From Agapetus fuscipes (Eukaryota > Arthropoda > Insecta > Trichoptera > Glossosomatidae): 64,000 nucleotides of DNA. Location of the stretch: positions 4,836,001-4,900,000 of the forward strand of contig OX637334.1 in the NCBI GenBank assembly GCA_951799405.1, read 5' to 3'. Of this stretch, positions 23,630-34,959 are shown in pieces. The number at the start of each line of letters is the position of its first letter. Position 1 is the stretch's first letter. The notes beneath the pieces are model-generated. The model was not told where the DNA came from. It searched no databases and was given only the letters and a program-made list of their open reading frames with translations. Both the position numbers and the translations under genes were made by a program.

Positions 23630-24095
23630 GGCTAACGAAACCCCAATAACAAAGATAATCCGATTAGGTATAGAGATATCCTTATTGCAGAGATATCCCA
23701 ATCGCAAAGTAGTCCCGATTACAAAGATATTCCTATTAGGTACAGAGTTATTCATATTACAAAGATATCCCGATTGCAAAATAATCCCGATTACAAAGAT
23801 ATTTCGATTAGGTATAGAGATCCCTATTACAAAGCTATCCGATTGCAAAGTATGTAAGTAATCCCGATTACAAAGATATTAAAATTAAAAAGATATCCCA
23901 ATTACAAAGGTATTCCGATAACAAAGATACTACAAAAACAAAGATAGGTATCCCTTTAACAAAGATATTCCGATTACAAAGATATTTCGGTAACCAAAAT
24001 ATTCCGATTGCAAAGATATTCCAAAAACAAAAATATTCCGATTAGAAATATTGTCCGATTCCCGATTGTAAAGATATTCCGATGACAAAACATGA
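23630..24095 (+). repeat. Degenerate minisatellite, about 17-18-bp unit
   Basis: Dozens of variants of CCGATTACAAAGATATT, interrupted and mutated, run across 460 bases. The open frames here are repeat translations. Confidence 0.9.
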
Positions 24096-24189
24096 CAGTT
24101 TTGGATGATTTGTTTTTAATACAGGTGTAAATACTCGTGTAAAATCAAAAACGATATTTTCCCAAAATTAAACAAAAACGTACGTACTA

Positions 24190-24442
24190 TAATAATCTAT
24201 AATCTATAATCTAAGTTGCAAGGATATATTCATTTAAAGCTCTCAGATGTATGCCCACAAACCAACAAGTGTAGTTCGCGCTTACAAATGCTGAATGTGT
24301 ACTTACAAATAAAATCCAAACCTCAAATGAACATAAGCCCCACAACTTTTGCCGACCTTCCCTGAAACAGGGGTGACATTGGCAAAGTGAACCATTTTTT
24401 ACAGTATGGGTGGTCAGCCTCATACCAACCTATAAGTCAAGG
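24190..24442 (-). repeat. U-module, copy 7
   Basis: Full-length minus-strand copy, almost identical to copies 6, 9 and 13, with a duplicated ATAATCTATAATCTA tail. It follows the degenerate minisatellite directly. Confidence 0.9.
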
Positions 24443-24845
24443 TTACCTTCACAGAAAATGGCATTTTCTATGTTTACATAGATTTATTCCATTTAAAAAA
24501 AACCCTGATTGCCGTCTTTGATTCCATAAGATGTGGACATGTAGATATTAAAAATATATCTCCAAGATCTGTCATCTTTCACCATATTCTGTTGTCAATC
24601 AATCTTTGAAAATGGGATATCTTTTGTAATCGGGATAATCTTTCTCAAAAAAAGTTTTTAATACATTCCAATATTTGACAATCTGTTGTGCTAACCTTGT
24701 CCGAGATCAGCTTTGGTACATATTTATGAATCACATTCAAAGGTTGACTGATGACTTTTCAAACCATATTAGCCGCAAGTATAGTGGGTGGCCGAATGTG
24801 TAGGGCAGCGAAATAAAAATTTACTAGGTATGATTTTTAAATCTT

Positions 24846-25089
24846 CGGGGCTATTCAGACATTTTAGTCGCCCGTTGAGCCCACGCTTTGACAAACTAAT
24901 GATGCCTCGACTGAAAGTTTCATGACCACGGTCATTCTTACCTACCGAATTTTGGTAGTTTTTGTATGAAGACTGTAATCAGCTGATTACTTGCGGCCAT
25001 CTTTGATTTAAAGGTATTCTTACAAATGCATCATTGGTTTGTCAGAGCGTGGGCTCAACGGGCGACTAAAATGTCTAAGAATAGCCCCG
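24846..25089. mobile_element. MITE-M, complete copy with about 60-bp terminal inverted repeats
   Basis: The ends CGGGGCTATTC and GAATAGCCCCG are inverted. The arms continue through ACATTTTAGTCGCCCGTTGA and GAGCCCACGCTTTGACAAAC. Internal text includes CAGCTGATTACTTGCGGCCA. No convincing target duplication. Second copy at 57426-57653, fragments at 21384 and 31655. Confidence 0.85.
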
Positions 25090-25191
25090 TAAACGTTCAT
25101 TTTAGTTGATGTTTTGAATTTCATGGATTTGTTTTCTCAATTGCTTGTTATAAGTTATTACTTTTGTTCCTTTACTTTTACATTATGAAAC

Positions 25192-25445
25192 TGACAACCA
25201 ATACTGTAAAAATTGGTTCACTTTTGCAAATGCCAGGGAAAGTGGATACAAGTTGCAGGGTTTATATTCATTTTAGCCATGAGTCTTCTATTGAATCTAA
25301 ATCACAAAGATTTATTCACATTTTTGATTCTAATTAAATGTGAACCTGCAAGCAGACACGTATAAGTTGATGCTTACCAAATGTCGCATGTGTACCTACA
25401 AAATAAAAACCCAAGCTCTTGTGGGCATGCACAAAATATGAATCT
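25192..25445. repeat. U-module fragments in opposite directions (copy 8)
   Basis: 25200-25275 is a plus-strand head fragment (ACTGTAAAAATTGGTTCACT), and 25290-25440 is a minus-strand tail half (AATCTAAATCACAAAGATTT, CGCATGTGTACCTACAAAAT). Both are diverged. Confidence 0.65.
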
Positions 25446-25478
25446 TAAAATTTTATGTATAGATATGTGTGCAAACGC

Positions 25479-25801
25479 AACGCAACTAAGCTACACATAT
25501 AGTGTAACTTCTTGCCGCGTTATCGCCGAAGGCTTTCGCACGTGGCAAGTGGAACCTATTTATTTGAATAGGTAAGGGGGCCGGCCTTACGCCAGCCACT
25601 TCAGTTGAAGTCGGCGTTTCCCAGCTCCCGAGGGTACTCATTTCTTGTGAAGGCTGAGTAAGCCTTGTCGGTATTTTATTTTGGGGTTTGAAATAAACAC
25701 CGAAACGGGAAATCATTTCTGACACCCTCGGTGCTGGGATTCGAGCCCGGGTTCACGGTATGGAATGCAAGCACTCTACCAACTGAGCTATCGACCAGAC
25801 T
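25479..25801 (-). mobile_element. tRNA-derived SINE (S1), copy 2 with intact A and B boxes
   Basis: On the minus strand the head reads GGTCGATAGCTCAGTTGGTA, containing an A box (TAGCTCAGTTGG), followed by a B box GGCTCGAATCC. The body and the GTGTAGCTTAGTTGCG 3' end follow. The internal pol III promoter looks usable. Confidence 0.92.
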
Positions 25802-26172
25802 ACAGATTAAAGATAGATTATAGTGTGCTGTCACAATTGATTCAGATAATTTTGGATCAACATAATTTCTAAGAACGAGATTTTCTGCTCCTAAATATTT
25901 GGCCATCAACTGTGTCTTTAGAGTACGTACACTTTTGTATATATCAGATATTTTGACGTCACCGTCGCTGTGGGAGTCGGGTATTATGACGTGTCATCCA
26001 TCCCAATTGGTGAAGGCGGCAATGACGATACAAAGCATCATACAAATAACCGCTGATGTAATCTGTACAAGCGGTGGCCGGCATTACAAGTAGCTTAAAC
26101 AATAACCAGGTAAGCAGTGTAAACGTTATCATATGGTCAGATTCAGACCATGCTTTCCACTTTCAGAGAGTC

Positions 26173-26490
26173 TGTCCCGTTTTACCAAGCGAGGCAAAAA
26201 ATGTCCCGATTTCCCCAGTGAAATCTTAAATGTCCTGCTTTCCCCAACGAAGGCAAAATTGTCCTGCTTTCCCCAACAAGGCAAACCTGTCCCGCTCTCT
26301 CCAGCGAGACCAAAATTGTCGAGCTCTCTCCAGCGAGACCAAAACTGTCCCGCTCTCTCCAGCGAGACCAAAACTGTCTCGCTCTCCTATGTGAGACAAA
26401 ACTGTCTCGCTTTCCCCAGCGTAACCAAAAATGTCCCGCTTTCCTTAGCGAGGTCAAAAATATTCCACTTTCCCAGCGAAGGCAAAAATG
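26173..26490 (+). repeat. 29-bp minisatellite, 11 diverged units
   Basis: Units of 28 to 30 bp begin GTCCCGCTTTCCCCAGCGA or GTCCCGCTCTCTCCAGCGA and end in AAAA(A/C)T. The repeat leaves long open frames on both strands, including a 164-codon one, which I read as repeat artefacts. It borders an S1 SINE head fragment. Confidence 0.92.
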
Positions 26491-26539
26491 ATGACATGAG
26501 CTTTTGCCAGAAATGCTGTAGGTACTTTTGCCAAAAAAT

Positions 26540-26623
26540 TCTGACTTGTTTGGTGGGGATCAAGCCCTTGTCCTTCAGCATGAAACGCAAGCATTCTACC
26601 AACAAAGCTATCGACCAGATTTT
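26540..26623 (-). mobile_element. tRNA-derived SINE (S1), head-only fragment
   Basis: The minus strand reads CTGGTCGATAGCTTTGTTGG and then GGGCTTGATCCCC, the tRNA-like head; the body is replaced by the minisatellite side. Confidence 0.75.
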
Positions 26624-26639
26624 GTAATACACACATCCT

Positions 26640-27210
26640 TGTCAAAAAAAAAAACTTTTTTATAAAAAGCTCTCTGTTTTACAAATTGCATCATTGAATA
26701 AAAAAAGGAATTAATTAAAATTGTTTTATTGTAAGGATCTTTATCATTAAAATAAATTTACTGCAATTACTTTTCGCCACTTCGTTGATCATTAATCTAA
26801 AGTTGCAAAAAATGCAATGGCGCCATCGTGAAAAAAGAAAGAAAAAAGATGAGTATGCTTGTTTTCCTGTTTTACAAACTTAATGAAATAAATTAACAAC
26901 AAATAATAAGTCTAATGGCATGTAGGAATGTTGCTTCTTACTGTGCAATACAAATTGGTTTGTGCTTTAGAAATAAAAGAGGATGGACAAAAAGAAAACC
27001 ATCTAATAATACCCACATTTTCCTCCTTTTCTCAGTTTGAGAAAAGCCAATAAATTGCCTGCAATATTTTTGAATCGCCACATTGTCTCTAAAGAACGTG
27101 ACAGCACCAAGAAGGTATATGAAAACTCATTTATCAGTTTTATTTTTCAAACAGTGTGATGACCAATGACATTATTTTGTAGTTGTAAAATATAGAAATG
27201 AAAAAAAGCT
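26640..27210. other. Intergenic, no gene seen
   Basis: AT-rich, with no clear open frame or named repeat. Confidence 0.5.
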
Positions 27211-27213
27211 ATA

Positions 27214-27560
27214 TCAAAAGGAACGTTTTCTTTCTTCTTCCTTCTCAGCCTTTCTGAGTGCACTCCTGGACGTAGGCCTCCAATCCTCTTCATGTTGTCT
27301 ATCGACTTTTGTGTTCAGCCATCCTCTGCCTGCAGTTCTCTTGATGTCGTCCAGCCACCTCAGTTGGGGTACTAACCCTATACTCCCCGCTTGGACATTC
27401 TGGGCCGCCACTGGGCGATCCTTTTCGGTCATCTGTTATGGCTTGCGACGTGACCAGCAGGCCACTCGCTGTATGACATCAGTGACACCAGTGCGTCTAT
27501 GGATCTCCTGGTTTGAAGCCTTGTCTCTGAGGCATTCCCAGCATTCTCCTTTCAATGGCT
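27214..27560 (-). pseudogene. RTE-like LINE reverse-transcriptase C-terminus, decayed
   Basis: One frame gives ASNQEIHRRTGVTDVIQRV and the next LRWLDDIKRTAGRGWLNTK, ending in a DWRPTSRSALRKAE-type tail. This is the order and wording seen at the C-terminus of RTE-type LINE proteins. A frameshift separates the halves. Confidence 0.75.
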
Positions 27561-27629
27561 CATTGGCTACCACCAACGTTTTAAAGTAACATTTTACCAT
27601 ATAAAAGCAGTTTCTGTTAATCCACAAAC

Positions 27630-28590
27630 CATTGAAATTCTAGTTCCGACTCTGCGAACAGTAAATGCGGGAGCGTTTGCGGGATTGAATTCTCTGATCC
27701 CAACCAATCAAAGACCTTTTTTTCATCAACAGTTCAAATGAGGAATGAAAGAACTAAGAGGAAAGTACTCGTATAATTTTATTTTTAAGTCTTCACGTTT
27801 CAATAACTCGATAGTGCATTTAAAATAATGTGTATTATTATCCAATATTGTTTAACAGTGTTAAAGAGTGTGTATACAAGAGGCGTTCAGAATGATTAAT
27901 GGAGTACCTATATATTTATTCGCACAAGCAGGTAAATCTGCCCAAGGCGGACCACGTAACGTGGTTTTTTATAATCGGATCTTGAGAACTGGTTAAAGAT
28001 GACAACACTGTCAGTGCGAGATCGAAAGCGGATCCAACAACACCCAACACTAGTGGTTACTTGTATACAAAATAATTATTTTTAAGTGATAATTGGGGAA
28101 AATAATTGTCGAGCTATTTTTTACAAAACAACTCAAGAATGAGTGCGGATGAGGTAAGTGACATAAATTTGCCTGTTTTTATTTTTGTTTAAATACTTCC
28201 CGCGGATTTTAATGAAGACGGCACAAATTCAAAGGACAAAAAATAACTAATATATTTTTCCAGATGTCATGTCGTATGGGAAGAATCAAAGGCGGTAGTC
28301 TATATTTATTTATTTTTTTCAAAAATGAGAAAAGAGAGAATCGAGTGGAAACGCACAAAATATTTTTTCTTCTTATTTCCATATAAGTATTTATTTCATT
28401 TTCAAAAAAAAATCCTTGATTTTTGGTTCTATACGACTTTGGTTGATACGAAAATAAGTTGTGACGTTTGCCCGTCGAAAAAAAACATATTTTAAGCTTT
28501 GTGTGGAGTCCATTCGGTAAAGTAATTTAATCAATGATGTGCTTGACCACCCATACTGAAAAAAAATACACCAAACTAAAAATATATGAT
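27630..28590. other. Intergenic, no gene seen
   Basis: AT-rich. A few GC-richer words (GGCGGACCACGTAACGTGG) near 27945 form a small inverted repeat. No coding signal. Confidence 0.4.
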
Positions 28591-28591
28591 A

Positions 28592-29280
28592 AAATCTATA
28601 ATAATCTATAATCTAAGTTGCAAGGATATATTCATTTAAAGCTCTCAGATGTATGCCCACAAACCAACAAGTGTAGTTCGCGCTTACAAATGCTGAATGT
28701 GTACTTACAAATAAAATCCAAACCTCAAATGAACATAAGCCCCACAACTTTTGCCGACCTTCCCTGAAACAGGGGTGACATTGGCAAAGTGAACCATTTT
28801 TTACAGTATGGGTGGTCAGCCTCATACCAACCTATAAGTCAAGGAATATGAATAATAAATTACATTTAAATATAAAAAAGAACAAAACCTTACAAAGAAA
28901 TCTATACAAAAAAAAGTCAAAAATTTCCTATGCAAAAAATGTAGCAAATGAATACACCAACATTAGAAATCAACATTGCAGATTAGCCGCCACTTCTTCC
29001 TGTCCTTGCATACTTCTTTCATTTCATCCAGAGTCATAACCTTTTTCATACAAGTCCTCCTTTTATTATGACTCTGGATATCCCATTCATTCGCTATTTC
29101 TGAAATTTGATCCTTCCATACTTTTCTCGGTCTTCCTCTACCACGACATCCATCTATTCTAGCAACATATACTTTTTTCGTCAATCTTTCATCACTCATT
29201 CTCTCCAAATGCCCGAACCATCTTAACATACTTCTTTTAATCTTCACTTTCACACTTTCCCTTACACCACATTCTTCTCT
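28592..29280 (-). mobile_element. 5'-truncated LINE copy (LINE-A) with U-module 3' end
   Basis: The minus strand carries a reverse-transcriptase C-terminus ([38 protein letters not shown], stop near 28963), a short AT-rich spacer and then the U-module (28845-28592) with an ATTATAGATTATTATAG tail. Nearly identical to the copy at 40995-41909. Truncated at its 5' end near 29280. Confidence 0.9.
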
Positions 29281-29689
29281 AAAATAAATAAAATTCCATA
29301 AAATGAATTTAAAAATACTCAAATGTCTTAAAATATAATATATGTATGAAAATATAATACGTATATTTAAATATACACTTACGTTGTTAATCACACACAG
29401 CAAATCCATAGCTCAACTGCCACCTAACGTGAATTTTCCATACAAAAAAACGATGGTCCATGGATCAGCTATAGTACAAGTTTTTTGTGAATAGCCCTGT
29501 TAGACATAACGAAACAAAAGACAAATTTATTTTAATTAAAAAAAAACAACGGTGACTCCCTTACCTGTCAAAATAAAAAGGGTTCCTCTTGAAAAATTTC
29601 GTTACATTACGTTAGTCGTATTTTCATTGAACAATGTTTTTATTTGATTTCTTATTCATTTTTCAAAGAAATTATGAGTTTTTTATATT

Positions 29690-29870
29690 TTGTATTGTTT
29701 GTGTATTAACACTGTGAAAATTCAAATTCAATAATTTATTTAGTTTAAGGATTTAAATCAAACACTGTTTTATATTTTCACTTTAACAATTATTTATTTT
29801 TTATTTTTACTAATGTTTTCGATCTTAGATCATCGTCAGGTATAATTTTTTTTAAATAAAAGTCAATGGT
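29690..29870. repeat. Dispersed repeat shared with 45245-45425
   Basis: Both copies contain GTTTGTGTATTAACACTGTG, AAAATTCAAATTCAAT and the end GTTTTCGAT-ATCATCGTCAGGTAT. Class unknown; the style recalls ends of larger elements. Confidence 0.65.
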
Positions 29871-30475
29871 ACCATTAAGTATTACAATCAAATTGTGTGG
29901 TCATTCAATAAAATCATATAAATTTAGATAAGCATTCAATAAAATAAATAAAATTAAAATAACATTAAAAAATTCTTGAAATAAATTAGCAATTGTACTT
30001 AGGTACATTAATCCAAATTCAAAATTTAAAAATTCATAATTACCTATCCATCTATTTAATTAATGAATGAGTTTTTTTTCTACATCTGTATTTATCATAA
30101 ATTTCCTACATAGGTACTTGAATAAAAATAATTCAGACGAAAGTCTCTCAGCCAATACAGAAAACATATGTGCTAATAAATAAAACACTAATGCACGTTA
30201 TGAAAATAGAATTTTCATGGAAGAATCAATAATTATCAACATTTTCCGACATCCAACACCAAAATGGACTCGACTCAATATTCGAAATTAGAATTCTTTT
30301 CTCGGCGTGCAAACGTCACAGGGTCCTCAGCAACCAATAAAAAAATAATCGTTTTCCATTTCCCTAGCAACCCGGACGTGTTATGTCACTTCTTTTGTCA
30401 CTGAGACCATAGATTGATTGTATCAGGTTCGTACGTATAAGGGAGGCATAATTATACGAGTACATTCTGTATCTG
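29870..30475. other. AT-rich intergenic with an AACCCGG-type repeat
   Basis: From about 30240 the sequence resembles 1280-1560 (TTCTCGGCGTGCAAACGTCA, CCCTAGCAACCCGG). The rest is low-complexity. Confidence 0.45.
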
Positions 30476-30476
30476 A

Positions 30477-30720
30477 ATCTATAATTTAAGTTACAAAGAT
30501 TTATTGACATTTAAGATTCGTATTAAATGCATCGCCATAAGCAGATACGTATAAGTTTGCATTTACTCATGTGGTATGTACACTTTCAAAAAAAGAACCA
30601 AATCTAAGACGAACATAAGCCCTGCAACTTTTTGCGACCTTCGTTGAAAAGGGGTGACATTGGCAAAATGAAACATTTTTTACAGTAAGGGTGGTCAGCC
30701 TAATACCAAACCATAAGTAT
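30477..30720 (-). repeat. U-module, copy 10
   Basis: Complete but diverged minus-strand copy, with GCGACCTTCGTTGAAAAGGG and the TACAGTAAGGGTGGTCAGCC head. Confidence 0.8.
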
Positions 30721-30809
30721 TTTGTTCCATTCCAAAATATTCGAACGTATATATAAAATGTTACTTTCACCTACAAAGCATTTTTAAAAATAAATATTAA
30801 GTTGATTTG

Positions 30810-30965
30810 GTTAGCGGTGTTTTTAAGTGAATCACACATCAAGAACCCTCTGAGAGCTTGGTCATCGCTATAAAAAGCGACCAATTTCAGGCGAAACTTA
30901 CTAGTTTCTGGATGAACCTTTGTTAAAAAAGCATGCATTTTTTTCAACCCAGCAAAGGGCATAAT
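30810..30965 (+). repeat. Dispersed repeat, family C
   Basis: GAATCACACATCAAGAACCC, GAGCTTGGTCATCGCTATAA and AAGCGACCAATT match the copy at 33850. Confidence 0.55.
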
Positions 30966-30981
30966 AATTGTAATAGTTATT

Positions 30982-31103
30982 TATGCCACTGCCAAGTAAT
31001 GATAGTCTTTTTAACACGAGTGCTAGTTTGTGCCATGAGGCGCAGCCGAATGGCACAATAGAAAGCACGAGTGTTACAAAGACTAATTACGTGCAGTGGC
31101 ATA
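30982..31103. mobile_element. Imperfect 122-bp palindrome (hairpin MITE)
   Basis: The ends TATGCCACTGC and GCAGTGGCATA are inverted, as are AACACGAGTGCT / AGCACGAGTGTT and a central TTGTGCCAT / AATGGCACAA around GAGGCGCAGCCG. Confidence 0.75.
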
Positions 31104-31219
31104 CAATACTTTTTCTACGACCATGAGAGAATTAACAAAATAGTGAATAATAGTCATTATAATGTACTCGTCCATTTGAAGTAATTAAAACCTTACCTTT
31201 GTCAAAACGTGTGATTTAT

Positions 31220-31462
31220 CATTCCCTTCGATTATCTAATCTAACCTAAGTTGTAAAAATAAATTATATTTAGGTTTCATATTGAATTCATGCCCACAAG
31301 CCGACACATATGTATAAGGTCGCGCTTTTACATCCTGCATATAAGCTTAAACATTCAAACCCAAAACTCAAATAAACATATGCCCTGCAGTTGTATTGGC
31401 AGGTGAACCAAATTTGTACAGCATAGGTGATCAACCTCATACTCACCTATTAACCAAGTAAC
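31220..31462 (-). repeat. U-module, copy 11 (diverged)
   Basis: ATCTAATCTAACCTAAGTTG tail in the plus sense; head is GTGATCAACCTCATACTCAC. Confidence 0.75.
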
Positions 31463-31654
31463 TTTTTGAGTTTGTTTATTTTTTGCGGTGAAATTTTTTG
31501 TATTGTTTTCCTTTCAAGCCTTTTATTTTCCATTGAAAAAAGGAAAGCTTTATTTGGAGCAATCCGATAAATAAATTCGATAAATTTTAGCACTATTAAC
31601 AATTTTTATTTGACTCTACACATAAAATATACTTATTTATTTTCATCTGAACAG

Positions 31655-31790
31655 GGCTGAAAGTCTCATCACCACGGTAATTCCTACCTACCGAATATCA
31701 CTAATATTGTATGAAGCCTAATCAGCTGATCGCTTGCGGCCATCTTGGATTGACAGGTCTTCATACCCCCATACAAGGTTGACATTTGAA
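31655..31790. repeat. MITE-M fragment
   Basis: CTGAAAGTCTCATCACCACG and TCGCTTGCGGCCATCTTGGA match the interior of the element at 24846-25089. Confidence 0.65.
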
Positions 31791-31974
31791 ATTAAAAAAT
31801 GGTTCCAATTCTGACAATGCGCATGCGCACATGTTCATTTTAACACGGTTACCGGTTGCATAATGTAACATTATGCAACGGGTGTAGAAATGTATGGCAT
31901 TGTGATTGCGTTAGCCGTTTTGTAATTAGTAAATTACCAAATGGGAGTAGAAAAATATATTTTTCGTGCTGCAC

Positions 31975-32085
31975 TGGGAATCGAACTCACTGCCTAGAAG
32001 CAACGCCTTCTATATAGTGGTATCCTATAGGTGGTAATGCTAGAAGTCGGTAGCGTTAACCACTGGATTATGTCTGATCAAGAAA
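31975..32085 (-). mobile_element. tRNA-like SINE head, family S2
   Basis: The minus strand reads TAATCCAGTGGTTAACGC (A-box like) and GAGTTCGATTCCCAGTGC (B-box like), with a long, irregular middle that rules out a functional tRNA. Confidence 0.6.
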
Positions 32086-32494
32086 AAATCACACGATTAT
32101 AAAAATAGAAATAAGTAACGAACTTTTTTGACGTGCAAAAAAATTATCTCAAATTGTGTGACCATTTGTGGTCAGGTACTTCCGGAACATGAAAATATAC
32201 TGTTGTGTACTGCAAAACAATTAATTAATGGTTTGACAAATGATGCTTAATTTAACGTTGAAGACACGCCTAGATTTTATTAAAATGGTTCTCAAAATAT
32301 GGTAGCCCTAAGGTATTTAAATAGAAGTGGTTATGAATAAGCGCCTTTTCAATGACACACTCTCATAAAAGGCGCTTTATAAATTTCGTACTTCATCAAG
32401 GCACTTAAAGTAACAAAAATATCAAATTTTAAACAAAGTTTGCAGATTGAGTCTGTATTTACCACAGATCAAAAAAAGAAGGTACATACCAAAA

Positions 32495-32790
32495 GGGGCC
32501 GTCCATAAATTACGTCATCGATTTTTGCTGATTTTCGACCCCCCCCCCCCCACTTACAATCATCCTATAGTCATTATCTAATGACCCCCCCTCCCCCTCT
32601 TGCTGTAATAATGGATGAGCTTAATAATTAATAATGTTATATTACTTACATTATATTTTGTATATTTTGTAGAAATTGGTATTTACAAGAACGACGTCAC
32701 TTTTGGGACTCGTACATCATTTGCCATCATCCGTAGACCAGACTCCCCCCCCCCTTAATGCGAATGACGTAATATATTATGGACAGCCTC
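32495..32790. mobile_element. MITE with GGGGCCGTCCAT ends
   Basis: The left end GGGGCCGTCCATAAATTACG and the right end (read inverted) GAGGCTGTCCATAATATATT share a terminal inverted repeat ending at TACGTCA. C-runs lie just inside both ends (32550 and 32745). Confidence 0.75.
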
Positions 32791-32799
32791 AAAGTCCCT

Positions 32800-33140
32800 A
32801 AAACATCTTTGCCTGTTAAAAAACTGGTTCAAGCACTTCCAGTTGGTTTTTGGAAATTTAATAAAAAAGGCGCTACATACCACGTATTGTAAACGATAGT
32901 TTGCACCACAGTTCAGTGAATTTGGTAGTGCATTGCAAGCAAGGGTTGACAAACAATCAAAAATATTTTTTCGAAATACATACTAACCTATAGGTAGGTA
33001 GGTACTAACTACTCGTAGGGCCTAGAAATAAACCGGGCGCAGCACAGAAGCCTGCTAGACTTGTTCCTACATTTACAAGTAAATTAATAAATAGTAATCA
33101 AGTAAGACAGGAAAATTATCATCTACTTCTACACCATAAT
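32800..33140. other. Intergenic, no gene seen
   Basis: AT-rich with a TAGGTAGGTAGGTACTA simple patch near 32990. No gene. Confidence 0.5.
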
Positions 33141-33149
33141 CATCAATGG

Positions 33150-33370
33150 TACGACAATCCAGGATGGGTCTTGGCCATCGCTGCCAGTTCAATTCCTTTC
33201 TCCTACCGCAAGGCAGTCTGCCACCACTCCATCATTTCCACCTAAATCTGGGTCTTCCCACTATCCTGCGCCCATTTTAGTCCGTCATCACAACCATCTT
33301 TTCCAGGCTCTGATGGTCCATTCCTTGGGTGTGACCTAGCCAATGCAGTCTGCAGACATTTATTGACCGT
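33150..33370 (-). pseudogene. LINE C-terminal fragment of another family
   Basis: The minus frame reads RLHWLGHTQGMDHQSLEKMV and then RRIVGRPRFRWK, the usual LINE C-terminal wording, with internal stops. Similar scraps are at 44280-44500, 47310-47470 and 63760-63985. Confidence 0.7.
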
Positions 33371-33523
33371 ACCAAATCAACGTCTTGGTACAGGGCGTAT
33401 AGTTCTCAGACTTCAGTCTGAGCGTACAGACTTCAGAGTTATATCATCTTCACCATAATATGTTCCCATCGTTTATTTGGCCATGAATTTTCCACCCAAA
33501 GACAGAAAAATTATCACATAAAA

Positions 33524-33855
33524 AACGCAACTAAGCTACACATATAGTGTAACTTCTTGCCTGCGTTATCCCCGAAGGGGTCGCATAGGGCGATTCGGGA
33601 CCTATTTATTTTTACGAGTAAAAGGGGCCGGCCTCACACCAGCCACTTTTAGTTGAAGCGGAAGTTTCCCAGCTCCCGGGGTGGCTGGTTCTCATTTCTT
33701 GTGAAGGCTGAGTACACTTTGCCGGTATTTATTTTGGGTTTGAAATATACCTACACCGAAACGGGAAATCATTTCTGACACCCTCGGTGGGGATCGAACC
33801 CTTGCTCTCGGCATGGAATTCAAGCATTCTACCAACTGAGCTATCAACCGGACTT
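33524..33855 (-). mobile_element. tRNA-derived SINE (S1), copy 3
   Basis: The head on the minus strand reads CGGTTGATAGCTCAGTTGGT with B box GGTTCGATCCC; full body and GTGTAGCTTAGTTGCG end present. Directly followed by repeat family C (33850-33985). Confidence 0.9.
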
Positions 33856-34009
33856 TTTACGAGCTTGGTCGTCGCTACAAAGCGCCAATTCCCAAGCAAG
33901 ACCCAGTTGCTGTAAGGCTAGATGGCCTTTTGATGAACGATGCTTGGTAAAGGTATATGAATTTTACAACCCAGCGAAGAGCAATTTTGAAAATACAAAT
34001 GGTATATTT

Positions 34010-34275
34010 TTGTGGTCCGCCGGGATTCGAACCCACAACCTTCCATTTACGAGTCAGAAGTGTTAACCACAGAAGTGTTAAAACATTAAACAAGTGTGAA
34101 AACCCTGTGGTTTAGAAGTTCTTCAAGAGCACTTCTGTTGTTCCTTTCCCCAAGAGAATTAGTTCACTTACCATGAAAAGTTGCAAAAGTTGCAAAGTGT
34201 GCCCCGCAAGGATTCGAACCCACAACCTTGCATTTATAAGTCCGAAGTGCTGCCACTGGACTATGGACCAGTCTG
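34010..34275 (-). mobile_element. Two tRNA-like SINE heads, family S2
   Basis: Minus-strand B boxes GGGTTCGAATCCCGGCGG (about 34020) and GGGTTCGAATCCTTGCGG (about 34205), each preceded by an A-box-like GTGGTTAACACTTC or TAGTCCAGTGGCAGCAC. The spacing and lack of a cloverleaf argue against working tRNA genes. Confidence 0.6.
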
Positions 34276-34729
34276 CATTTTGAAATTCTTATTTTAGCCA
34301 CAACTATTTGAGTATGCTTGATCACTTTGTGATAAGCCATAGATAAAACAAACAATTTGTTATTAGCTTTTGTGTCGTGCTCTTAGCAAGTCGCTAATTA
34401 AAGTTGCCTCATCCAAAAATTCATCAACAATCGAGGTGCGTAATGAACAATCGAATCCTTTATTTAGAATTAATGAAATTCATAAATTGTTTTGACACCG
34501 CATGTGTACATCTCATCTGGCAAATGTTCAAGTCATGAACCATGATTTCATAATGCAAATTTGTACAATTTTTGCAACAAAAGCTTTTCAGCTTTTCGCT
34601 GTTAAATAACAGATTCCCAAAAAAGATGTCGAATTATATAATAATTTGCAATTATTTATGAGGAACGAAGGTTTATCTAAAAAAAACTTTTGAAATTGTG
34701 TTTTCTAATTTTCTTATATAAAATACTAG

Positions 34730-34765
34730 CAGACTGACCGTGCTGCGCACGGCTGTCTGCTAGGC
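34730..34765. repeat. GC-rich hairpin
   Basis: AGCAGACTGACCGTG pairs imperfectly with CACGGCTGTCTGCT around a CTGCG loop, followed by CCCTTCGGGC. It looks like the end of a mobile element in an AT-rich setting. Confidence 0.45.
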
Positions 34766-34959
34766 CCTTCGGGCAGTATAAGTCTGGCTTCGCAATAATT
34801 TTTCCTCACACCTCCTTCATAGTAATCAAATGCTTTAAGAAGTAATTTGAAAAAAAATTGCGGTAAAAGGGTTATTTAGTTCTTTCATGTTCTGAGTATC
34901 TTGTATGAAGCATGAGGTATGAGTCTGACCTCCCATAGGTACCTTAAAAAAATGTTCAC

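Noticed and set aside
25750..25800. A functional tRNA gene on the minus strand
   Set aside because: The A and B boxes belong to the SINE head; the sequence runs into the SINE body with no acceptor-stem pairing.
26133..26627. 164-codon open frame over the 29-bp array
   Set aside because: The repeat is open on both strands and in several frames, and the frame runs into a SINE head; this is repeat translation.
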